A stretch of DNA of 64,000 bases from Polynucleobacter sp. es-MAR-4. Its GTDB lineage: Bacteria; Pseudomonadota; Gammaproteobacteria; Burkholderiales; Burkholderiaceae. Numbering within the stretch: position 1 is the stretch's first letter; every line of letters begins with the position of its first letter. The DNA is taken from positions 372,001-436,000 of the forward strand of contig NZ_JACVPF010000002.1 of the NCBI RefSeq assembly GCF_018882055.1, in the 5' to 3' direction. Positions 56,819 through 64,000 of this stretch are shown one piece after another. The translations under genes were made by a program, and so were the position numbers. The notes beneath the pieces were generated by a model. It was not told the DNA's origin, did not search any database, and was given only the letters and a program-made list of their open reading frames with translations.

Positions 56819-56989
56819 TTAGATCGCCATCATTTCAAAATCCTCTTTGCGTGCACCGCACTCAGGACAAGTCCAGTTCATAGGCACATCTTTCCAAAGC
56901 GTTCCTGGCGCAATACCCTCTTCAGGCAGGCCTGCAGCTTCGTCATAAACCCAACCGCAAATTAAACACATGTATGTTTTAAATTCCAT
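56819..56989 (-). CDS. rubA: Rubredoxin
   Basis: 56 residues: ATG at 56989, TAA at 56819-56821. Two iron-binding knuckles, YMCLICGWVYDEAAG near 6-20 and WTCPECGARKEDFEMM near 39-54, plus the G-x-PGTLWKDVP segment, make this a standard single-iron rubredoxin. It is a cytoplasmic one-electron carrier, partner unknown; the gene is 54 bp ahead of hemL on the same strand and 24 bp after the RlmL-like gene. Confidence 0.95.
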   Translation of the reverse strand: MEFKTYMCLICGWVYDEAAGLPEEGIAPGTLWKDVPMNWTCPECGARKEDFEMMAI

Positions 56990-57013
56990 CGCCGTCTTCC
57001 TTGTCTATATTTA

Positions 57014-58480
57014 TTATTTTAAATCTGTTGCAGCATCTCGTTTTTGATGCATCTCAAACTTAAACAGCCTGCATTCCAGTGGGCCATTAAACAAAGGTGT
57101 GCGCTTAGACTCTTTGATACGCAACTGCCCTGGCAAGGCCATATCTGCCGTAAGTACAAAGACATTCCAACCGCCAAAATCATCCTTCAGGTGCTGACCA
57201 AACTGTCTCAAAAACTCGACAAATTTTGGATCTTGCTCTTCCTGAGCTTGCAACTTTTTCAGAGACTCGCGGCTAGAACGTTTAGCGCTCTGACGGCCCG
57301 TTTCCAAATTAAAAGCATATCGATCTTCTGGCTCTTCGGCTGGCTCATAGGAGTCACGCTCAATATCCCCACCTGCAGCACGGTCCTGACCTCGTCCACC
57401 TTTGATGACTAAGCGCTCACCATAAGGCGGGTTCAGGAGCATGACGCCCTCTTTGACATTCGCTGGTGGCTTGCTAGCTAAGGCATCAATTTGACGAGTC
57501 ACCGGGAGGCCAGGTAACTGCGCACGCTGCCAATTACCTTTAAACATGGCTACTAGGCGCTCATTAATATCGCCGCCGCTAATCCCCAAAGATTCTGAAT
57601 CTGGGAACTGCTTACGTTTTTCCATCATCTCAGTCTGAGCTGCTTCCTTCAAAGCCCCCCAGCGTTTTTGTTCGGCAGCCTCATTAAAAGGCTTTAGTCT
57701 CTGAAACCCAAAACCATGGGCTGAAGTCACCAATGGGCGGTAAGCTAAACGACTCGGTTTCGCATCATCGCCATACATTCCCGCCCGAATACCGCCTGGC
57801 GGAATAGCTAAAGCCATTTGTGCAGCTTCAATCAAAAAGGTTCCGCTACCGCACATTGGATCAAATAAGGTTTGCGAAGGCCTCCAACCGGTAATCGATA
57901 AGATGCCTGCAGCGAGATTCTCTTTCAGTGGCGCATCACCTTTTTCATCACGCCAGCCACGCTTAAACAAAGCCTCACCAGAGGTATCCAAGTAAATGGT
58001 GGCATGTGTTGCTGTCAAATGCGCCTGAACGCGCACATCTGGAAATGCAGTATCAATACTTGGACGATCGCCAGTCACATCACGCAAGCGATCCACAATC
58101 GCATCCTTAATCTTTAAGGTTGCAAAATTCAGACTCTTTAATGGGGAGCGATGTGCCGTCACATCCACTCTCAAAGTTTGTTTGGATGAGAACCACTCCT
58201 CCCACGCCAAGCCACTAGCTAACTTATAAAGATCTTCCTCTTGGCGGTATGGCGATTCTGCCATCTGCAACAAAACTCGACTTGCAATTCGTGAATGCAG
58301 ATTCAAGGCCATAGCAGCAGATATTGGTGCAGCTAAACCTACTCCACCTGTTGGGCTGGTCGGCGTAGGATCAATCACCCAAGCACCCAAGGCCTTACAG
58401 TCAGGGCGCTGCGCAATATTTGCTAGCTCTTGTGCAAGAGGCACTTCCAGTCCGCCTGGACAAACAACAAAAAATCTCAT
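57014..58480 (-). CDS. THUMP-domain class I SAM-dependent RNA methyltransferase (RlmL N-terminal half type)
   Basis: 488 residues. An N-terminal ferredoxin-like/THUMP region (about 1-165, FFVVCPGGLEVPLAQEL at the start), then a methyltransferase domain with DPMCGSGTFLIEAAQMAL near 211 and the amino-methylation motif LLNPPYGERLV near 348. It corresponds to RlmL, which makes m2G2445 in 23S rRNA; the RlmK half of the E. coli fusion is missing. A low-complexity charged insert (about 360-415) lies after NPPY. Likely target is 23S rRNA, but other THUMP enzymes modify other sites. Confidence 0.88.
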   Translation of the reverse strand: MRFFVVCPGGLEVPLAQELANIAQRPDCKALGAWVIDPTPTSPTGGVGLAAPISAAMALNLHSRIASRVLLQMAESPYRQEEDLYKLASGLAWEEWFSSKQTLRVDVTAHRSPLKSLNFATLKIKDAIVDRLRDVTGDRPSIDTAFPDVRVQAHLTATHATIYLDTSGEALFKRGWRDEKGDAPLKENLAAGILSITGWRPSQTLFDPMCGSGTFLIEAAQMALAIPPGGIRAGMYGDDAKPSRLAYRPLVTSAHGFGFQRLKPFNEAAEQKRWGALKEAAQTEMMEKRKQFPDSESLGISGGDINERLVAMFKGNWQRAQLPGLPVTRQIDALASKPPANVKEGVMLLNPPYGERLVIKGGRGQDRAAGGDIERDSYEPAEEPEDRYAFNLETGRQSAKRSSRESLKKLQAQEEQDPKFVEFLRQFGQHLKDDFGGWNVFVLTADMALPGQLRIKESKRTPLFNGPLECRLFKFEMHQKRDAATDLK

Positions 58481-58551
58481 GAGGCTAGCAATCTAAAAAG
58501 GGTAGAGTAAAAAAATAATAAAAAAATTAAACGATTTGCTAGGGTGTAGCC

Positions 58552-58977
58552 TTAAGGCTTAATCACCACCAAAGCCGTCACAATCAATAAAAAAATGACG
58601 GGTACCTCGTTAAACCAGCGATACCAAACTCCTGAGCGAGTGTTCATACCGTTGCGAAATTTCTTCAGCAAGCTCCAGCAAGCATGGTGATAGCCAATCA
58701 CCAAAATAACAAAGATTAATTTGGCATGCATCCAAACCTCGCCAGTACCAATCTTGAAATGCAACCAAAGAGTCAAACCCAGAAAGACTGCTGGTACCGC
58801 CAAAATAGTCATGAAACGAAAAAGACGATCGGCCATTCCAAGAAGGCGCGCATATACTTCGGGATTTTTCTCATCCGCCAAATTGACGAAAATACGTGGG
58901 AGGTAAAACAAGCCTGCGAACCAAGAGGCAATCAAGACAATGTGAATTGTCTTAGTCCATAAATATGCATTGCCCAT
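58552..58977 (-). CDS. hemJ: Protoporphyrinogen oxidase HemJ (CopD-like membrane protein)
   Basis: 141 residues, four membrane helices (about 8-28, 54-73, 82-100, 120-139). The N-terminal YLWTKTIHIVLIASWFAGLFYLPRIFV is the HemJ signature with a conserved His; the loop MHAKLIFVILVIGYHH and the Arg/Lys-rich SLLKKFRNG also fit. HemJ oxidises protoporphyrinogen IX in many Proteobacteria lacking HemY/HemG. Its heme-pathway role agrees with hemL nearby, though the two are not adjacent. Confidence 0.88.
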   Translation of the reverse strand: MGNAYLWTKTIHIVLIASWFAGLFYLPRIFVNLADEKNPEVYARLLGMADRLFRFMTILAVPAVFLGLTLWLHFKIGTGEVWMHAKLIFVILVIGYHHACWSLLKKFRNGMNTRSGVWYRWFNEVPVIFLLIVTALVVIKP

Positions 58978-59017
58978 GATGAATAGTTTCCGTTCTACAG
59001 TTTTTAATAAAAATTAA

Positions 59018-60304
59018 TTAAGTGCGAATCTCGCCATGACCCATGACGATGTATTTCAAAGAAGTGAGGCCATCCAAACCTACAGGGCCTCGAGCATGCA
59101 ATTTATCGTTCGAGATACCAATCTCAGCACCAAGCCCATACTCAAAACCATCAGCAAAACGGGTGCTGGCGTTCACCATCACGCTGGCGCTATCGACTTC
59201 ACGCAAGAAGCGACTCGCTTGCGCTGGATTATTGGTAATGATGGCATCGGTATGTTTACTGCCGTATTGCTCAATATGGCCCATTGCTTCATCGATATCT
59301 GAAACCGTCTTAATCGACAAAATTGGAGCTAAATATTCTGTTTGCCAGTCTTCTTCTGTAGCAGTAACTAAGTCTTTAAAACCTGCCGTCTCAAGCGTGT
59401 TTCGGGTTTGAGCATCAACGCGCAACTCCACACCTTTGTCTTGGTAGATCTTGCAAAGCGCTGGCAGCACTTGTGGGGCAACAGTTTTATTAACCAATAA
59501 AGTCTCCATCGCATTGCAAGGCGCATAGCGCTGTGTCTTGGCGTTATCACATACCTTGATTGCCATTGCGACATCCGCATCTGCATCAATATAGGTATGA
59601 CAGATGCCATCCAAATGCTTAATCATGGGTACACGTGCTTCTGCCATCAAGCGAGAGATCAAACTCTTGCCACCACGGGGAACGATCACATCAATATATT
59701 CAGTCATGGTGATCATTTCACCAACAGCACTACGGTCAGTAGTCGTCACAACCTGTACTGAATCCATAGGTAAATTGGCGGCATCCAAACCCTCTTGAAT
59801 GAGCTGCGCCAATAGCGTATTTGAATCAATCGCTTCAGAACCACCACGCAAAATGACCGCATTGCCAGATTTGAGGCATAGCGCTGCAGCATCAATTGTC
59901 ACGTTAGGACGAGACTCATAGATGATGCCGATCACGCCAAGGGGTACACGCATCTGGCCGAGCTCAATGCCAGAAGCTTGCTTTTGCAATGGCGTTATTT
60001 TGCCAATCGGATCTTCTAGAGAAACAATTTGCTCCAAACCCAAAGCCATGGACTCAATCGTCTTTGGGGTCATGGTGAGGCGATCGATAAATGCGGCATC
60101 CTGACCATTGGTTTGCGCACGAGCAACATCGAGTGCATTGACTCGCTGAATTTCCTCGGAGCGCTCACGCACTAACTTCGCGATATGTAATAGCGCCTGA
60201 TTTTTCTGCTCGCTTGATGCACGCGCCATGGCACGTGAAGCCTGACGAGCACGCCGGCCAATATCTTGCATCATTTGCTGAATGGTGTTCTTTGAATTAC
60301 TCAT
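59018..60304 (-). CDS. proA: Glutamate-5-semialdehyde dehydrogenase
   Basis: 428 residues. NADPH-dependent reduction of glutamyl-5-phosphate in proline synthesis. Aldehyde-dehydrogenase-like: [39 protein letters not shown] near 114-152, [11 protein letters not shown] near 210, and the catalytic Cys in [13 protein letters not shown] near 273. The final HGEIRT is intact. 33 bp after holA on the same strand. Confidence 0.96.
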   Translation of the reverse strand: MSNSKNTIQQMMQDIGRRARQASRAMARASSEQKNQALLHIAKLVRERSEEIQRVNALDVARAQTNGQDAAFIDRLTMTPKTIESMALGLEQIVSLEDPIGKITPLQKQASGIELGQMRVPLGVIGIIYESRPNVTIDAAALCLKSGNAVILRGGSEAIDSNTLLAQLIQEGLDAANLPMDSVQVVTTTDRSAVGEMITMTEYIDVIVPRGGKSLISRLMAEARVPMIKHLDGICHTYIDADADVAMAIKVCDNAKTQRYAPCNAMETLLVNKTVAPQVLPALCKIYQDKGVELRVDAQTRNTLETAGFKDLVTATEEDWQTEYLAPILSIKTVSDIDEAMGHIEQYGSKHTDAIITNNPAQASRFLREVDSASVMVNASTRFADGFEYGLGAEIGISNDKLHARGPVGLDGLTSLKYIVMGHGEIRT

Positions 60305-60337
60305 ATATGTACTATGTCGAGATTAATATTGTTTTAT

Positions 60338-61399
60338 CTAGCGCAATAGATTGCCCACTAAACGCAAGCCATCCCATGGATCTGCTGGTAACTCAGCCGC
60401 GTGCAATCCTTTAGCTTGACGGTCTAAACCTGCAGCCACTTGCATTGCTCTGCGTAACTTCAAAGGCTGCACTCGTTTGAGCGCCATAGGATATAAGCGC
60501 TCTTTATTACCCCAAATACGATTACTACGCATTAAGTTCTGCACAGACTCTCCAGCATCACTTGCCGCCTTCAGTTTCGATAGTATCCGAAGCTCTTCAG
60601 TCACGCTCCACAGAATCAAAACTAAAGGCTCACCCTCCCCTTTTAGACCATCTAACATGCGATTTAGACGAGGCAGATCACCAGCTAACATTGCTTCAGT
60701 CAATTCAAAGACGTTGTAGCGGGCTACCTTCAAAATGGCTGATCGAATTTGCTCCTCAGTCAGAACTCCCATGGGATGCAATAAACCCAGCTTCTGAATT
60801 TCTTGATGAGCGGCAATGAGATTTCCCTCTACCTGCTCAGCAATGAAGGCTAAAGCACGTTGCCCCTCTGGTCCTGACTGCACTTCTTGACCCTGCCTCT
60901 TGAGACGCCCCGCAATCCATTGCGGTAACTGCGTGCGGTCCAAAGAATCCAATTGAATCGCCATGCCCGCTTCATCCAGAGCGCTAAACCAAGCAGATGT
61001 TTTGGTCTTGCCATCTAACTTGGGCAAGATGATGCAAAAAATCGTATCCGGCCCTTCAGGCCCTACTGACTGAGACTCAATTTGTGCAGAAAACTGCTTA
61101 AGTGCGTCAGCACCATCACGACCGGGTTTGCCTGTCGGTATGCGCAACTCTACCCAGCGCTTATCTCCGAACAAAGACATCGTTTGGCCAGCACTTAATA
61201 AGGCACCCCAATCAAACCCACGCTCTTGCAATAAGACTTCACGATCGGTGTAACCCATTTTTTTTGCGGTGGCGCGCAATTGATCCATTGCTTCCATCAT
61301 GAGGAGAGGCTCATCCCCACTAAATATATACAGGGGCTTTAATGAAGCCGCAGAATTAAGCGACTTCAAATGTACCTGTAAGGCATCGCTCTTAACCAT
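60338..61399 (-). CDS. holA: DNA polymerase III delta subunit
   Basis: 353 residues. Opens the sliding clamp as part of the clamp loader. N-terminal SLKPLYIFSGDEPLLMMEAMDQLR near 19-42, RFDWGALLSAGQTMSLFGDKRWVELR-like FDWGALLSAGQTMSLF near 64, and helical C-terminal domain. Length is typical (about 340). Order leuS-lptE-holA is conserved across Proteobacteria. Confidence 0.93.
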   Translation of the reverse strand: MVKSDALQVHLKSLNSAASLKPLYIFSGDEPLLMMEAMDQLRATAKKMGYTDREVLLQERGFDWGALLSAGQTMSLFGDKRWVELRIPTGKPGRDGADALKQFSAQIESQSVGPEGPDTIFCIILPKLDGKTKTSAWFSALDEAGMAIQLDSLDRTQLPQWIAGRLKRQGQEVQSGPEGQRALAFIAEQVEGNLIAAHQEIQKLGLLHPMGVLTEEQIRSAILKVARYNVFELTEAMLAGDLPRLNRMLDGLKGEGEPLVLILWSVTEELRILSKLKAASDAGESVQNLMRSNRIWGNKERLYPMALKRVQPLKLRRAMQVAAGLDRQAKGLHAAELPADPWDGLRLVGNLLR

Positions 61400-61418
61400 G
61401 CGATTTGACCGTCATTCT

Positions 61419-61946
61419 TTAAAAGCTGCGAGCCTGCGGTGCTCGAGCAGAAGCAGAAACACGACGCAAAATCTGAACCGCTAGATCTCTACGCATCAAA
61501 GATAGAAATTGTTGAATTTGGACATCGGTGGCCAACACAGTCGATACCGAGAAGTCCATATCGCGGGTCATATAAATCTCCGCCTCTGGAACCACATCAG
61601 CTCCAGCATTGTCATACGCTCTAAATCCGACGCGGATGTTTAGGCGATAGGCAGAGATCTGACCATTCGAGTTATAGGCCAAAATTTCACGACCATTAAG
61701 ATCACTAGTGATATCTAAAATCAGATCAGCATCTTTAGGATTGATTGCTACTTTCGCATCAGTACCAGTCAAAATAGCCGTCTGTAAATCTGCGCGCAAA
61801 GGTGGTGATGGGCTGCCGGTAATTGCGATCACCTTAAATGGTAAATCAACCATGCCACGCAAACGATAGCCGCAAGCGATCAGACCGCTGACTGGAGTCA
61901 AGGCGAGAAACCCAAGCATAGAACGTCGAAGTTGATTTGCGCGCAT
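61419..61946 (-). CDS. lptE: LPS assembly lipoprotein LptE
   Basis: 175 residues. Lipoprotein signal with lipobox SGLIAC (Cys25), then GYRLRGMVDLPFKVIAITGS and LILDITSDLNGREILAYNSNGQISAYRLNIRVGFRA, the LptE pattern. It plugs the LptD barrel in the outer membrane for LPS export. Between leuS and holA, 20 and 37 bp from each, as expected. Confidence 0.93.
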   Translation of the reverse strand: MRANQLRRSMLGFLALTPVSGLIACGYRLRGMVDLPFKVIAITGSPSPPLRADLQTAILTGTDAKVAINPKDADLILDITSDLNGREILAYNSNGQISAYRLNIRVGFRAYDNAGADVVPEAEIYMTRDMDFSVSTVLATDVQIQQFLSLMRRDLAVQILRRVSASARAPQARSF

Positions 61947-61982
61947 GTGTTTAGTTTCTATTCAGAATAATTCGTTAGTAAT

Positions 61983-64000
61983 CTAAGCAACAATATTGAT
62001 TAAGCGACCTGGCACCACAATCACCTTTTTAGGTGCGGCACCATTGAGCGCTTTCACAGCAGGCTCGCTCTGCAAAGCCAAAGCCTCAATTTGCTCTTTA
62101 GTGGCATCCGCAGGCACACGAATATCCCCACGTAACTTGCCATTAATTTGCAACATGATGGTTAACTCAGTTTGAATCAGTGCAGCCTCATCCACTACAG
62201 GCCATGGCGCATCTAATAGCGTACCGAAAGTTTGATCACACCCAAGCTCATTCCAAAGGGCATGCGTTAAGTGAGGCACGACTGGGTAAAGCACCCGGAT
62301 CAAAATACTGAGACACTCACGCAATACAGCAGGCCTCACTGCAGTTTTGTCACCTAATTTCACAGGCTCCAAGGCATTCAGCATTTTCATTGCAGCAGAG
62401 ACGACCGTGTTGTACTGACGACGCTGGTAGTCAAAATTGGCCTGCTTCAAAATAGTGTGTACTTCGCGACGCAATTCTTTTTCCGCATCATTTAAATCGC
62501 TTGGTAACACTTCACTAGCATCGCGGATTGCATCAGCCTGACTACTGGAATACATCCATACGCGGCGCAAGAAGCGAGAGGCACCTTCTACACCAGCGCT
62601 AGACCATTCAAGTTGTTGCTCTGGAGGTGCTGCAAACATTACAAAGAGTCGCGCAGTATCGGCACCGTATTGATCAATTAATGCCTGAGGATCAACACCA
62701 TTATTTTTGCTCTTGGACATCTTCTCAACGCCACCAATAATGACGGGGGCACCAGAAGCATCACCTTTCAATTTCGCGCTATGAGGGCGGCCTTTTTCAT
62801 CCAACTCGAGCTCGACATCCAAAGGATTCAACCAGGTCTTTTTACCGGAAGCTTCTTCGGAGTAATACGTCTCATTGAGCACCATGCCTTGTGTTAGCAA
62901 GTTTTGGAAAGGCTCATCAAATTTAATGAGATTAAGATCACGCATGACCTTTGTCCAGAAACGCGCATAGAGTAAATGCAAAATTGCATGCTCAATACCG
63001 CCAATGTATTGATCCATTGGCATCCAGTATTCATTTCGCTCATCCACCATGGTCTTCGCATCGGGACCGGTGTAGCGCATGAAATACCATGAAGAATCCA
63101 CGAAGGTATCCATGGTGTCGGTCTCGCGACGTGCAGGCTTGCCACACTTTGGACATTGCACGTTCAAGAAATCTGCGCGCTTATTAAGCGGATTACCACT
63201 ACCATCAGGCACACAATCCTCAGGCAATACCACCGGCAAATCCGCTTCGGGAACTGGTACAGCACCACAACCTGGATTCTGCTCATCGCCACAATGAATA
63301 ATTGGAATCGGCGTACCCCAATAGCGTTGACGAGAGATACCCCAGTCGCGCAAACGGTAAGTGGTTTTGATTTCACCAATACCCATTTGCTCTAGATCTT
63401 TAGCTACTGCATCAACAGCCGCCTCATGCGACAGGCCATCATACTTACCACTATTAAGACAAACGACATCATCTTTTTGGGCATACCAATCTTGCCAGTG
63501 GCTAGTATTGAACATCTCCGATGGAGTGCGCAAGGCAATCACTTGCTTAATCGGCAAGTCATACTTCAGCGCAAAGGCAAAGTCACGCTCATCATGCGCA
63601 GGTACACCCATGACTGCGCCATCGCCGTATGACATCAACACATAGTTACCTACCCAAACAGGCACTGGCTCATTAGTCAGTGGGTGCGTCACATATAAAC
63701 CCGTGAACATCCCTTCTTTTTCTTGAGTAGCGAGGTCAGCTTCAATCACACTGCCTGTTTTGCATTTCTCAATAAATGCGGATAGCTCAGGATTACTTGC
63801 TGCTGCCAATGTTGCTAACGGATGCTCAGCTGCGACTGCGCAAAAAGTAACGCCCATGATGGTGTCGGCACGCGTGGTGAAGACATATAGCTGGCCATCT
63901 TGAACAAAATCACCATGTGCATCAGCAATCTCGTGTTTGAATGCAAAACGCACACCACGACTTTTGCCAATCCAGTTTTGCTGCATGGTCTTAACGCGCT
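61983..64000 (-). CDS. leuS: Leucyl-tRNA synthetase, 3' part (cut by window edge)
   Basis: About 672 C-terminal residues; the frame stays open through the right edge, so the first in-frame Met seen (63986) is internal. The visible part starts [16 protein letters not shown], the end of the catalytic N-half, followed by the CP1 editing domain ([22 protein letters not shown], and a [13 protein letters not shown] motif), a zinc-like [11 protein letters not shown] segment, the KMSKS motif in [12 protein letters not shown], the anticodon-binding helices and the C-terminal domain. Full-length LeuS is about 860-890 residues. Charges tRNA-Leu and proofreads with the CP1 domain. Confidence 0.97.
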   Translation of the reverse strand, partial: RVKTMQQNWIGKSRGVRFAFKHEIADAHGDFVQDGQLYVFTTRADTIMGVTFCAVAAEHPLATLAAASNPELSAFIEKCKTGSVIEADLATQEKEGMFTGLYVTHPLTNEPVPVWVGNYVLMSYGDGAVMGVPAHDERDFAFALKYDLPIKQVIALRTPSEMFNTSHWQDWYAQKDDVVCLNSGKYDGLSHEAAVDAVAKDLEQMGIGEIKTTYRLRDWGISRQRYWGTPIPIIHCGDEQNPGCGAVPVPEADLPVVLPEDCVPDGSGNPLNKRADFLNVQCPKCGKPARRETDTMDTFVDSSWYFMRYTGPDAKTMVDERNEYWMPMDQYIGGIEHAILHLLYARFWTKVMRDLNLIKFDEPFQNLLTQGMVLNETYYSEEASGKKTWLNPLDVELELDEKGRPHSAKLKGDASGAPVIIGGVEKMSKSKNNGVDPQALIDQYGADTARLFVMFAAPPEQQLEWSSAGVEGASRFLRRVWMYSSSQADAIRDASEVLPSDLNDAEKELRREVHTILKQANFDYQRRQYNTVVSAAMKMLNALEPVKLGDKTAVRPAVLRECLSILIRVLYPVVPHLTHALWNELGCDQTFGTLLDAPWPVVDEAALIQTELTIMLQINGKLRGDIRVPADATKEQIEALALQSEPAVKALNGAAPKKVIVVPGRLINIVA

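Overview
The window looks like a chromosomal segment of a small-genome freshwater betaproteobacterium, most like Polynucleobacter (Burkholderiaceae). This is an inference from gene content, gene order and protein style: HiPIP, HPP-family protein, leuS-lptE-holA-proA, hemL with rubredoxin, exbBD-lpxK-kdsB-adk, glyA-nrdR next to tol-pal, and pyrR-pyrB next to ruvX and algH. No database search was run. Coding density is very high. I see no rRNA, tRNA, insertion sequence, prophage or CRISPR array.

Layout. 1-5077 (minus): surface-polysaccharide operon manC-gmd-fcl (GDP-L-fucose synthesis), a GH130-like protein and a truncated O-antigen-ligase-like membrane protein. 5266-8692: a 48-residue unknown gene, HPP protein, HiPIP, a small lipoprotein, folE with a histone-H1-like tail, a MAPEG protein and plsY. 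8770-13687: xerD, yajQ, murB, a GSU2403-type nucleotidyltransferase behind a perfect inverted repeat, and xseA. 13688-14001 is non-coding with a DnaA-box match. 14002-18938 (plus): exbB-exbD-lpxK-Trm112-kdsB-adk-second GMD-like gene. 18961-20688 (minus): nrdR and glyA. 20765-26101 (plus): tolQRAB-pal-cpoB-queC. 26108-32083: riboflavin genes (ribE, ribD minus; ribB with a degraded ribA-like domain, ribH, nusB plus), split by a compact pseudopilin operon. 32274-38668: gabD, trmB, uxs, DUF2721, uppP and a TolC-like protein.

38677-49543 is a second surface-polysaccharide island: waaC, the complete dTDP-L-rhamnose set rfbBDAC, a GT of unclear family, a GT10 fucosyltransferase, an oppositely oriented GT11 fucosyltransferase, GT2, a DUF6492 protein and a GT4-like protein. 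49564-64000 is housekeeping: pyrB-pyrR-ruvX-algH, an ElyC/YdcF-like protein, photolyase, apaH, hemL, rubredoxin, rlmL-like, hemJ, proA, holA, lptE and the 3' part of leuS.

How the genes fit together. The two polysaccharide regions appear to serve one envelope programme: GDP-fucose (1.4-5 kb) can feed the two fucosyltransferases (44-46 kb), dTDP-rhamnose is made locally, UDP-xylose by uxs, and a second GMD-like enzyme may make another GDP-deoxy sugar. uppP recycles the lipid carrier and lpxK, kdsB, waaC and lptE build and export LPS. The least expected items are the palindrome-controlled, probably leaderless nucleotidyltransferase, the 48-residue gene, the paired GT10/GT11 fucosyltransferases, the pilin ORF with no leader peptide and the lysine-rich FolE tail.
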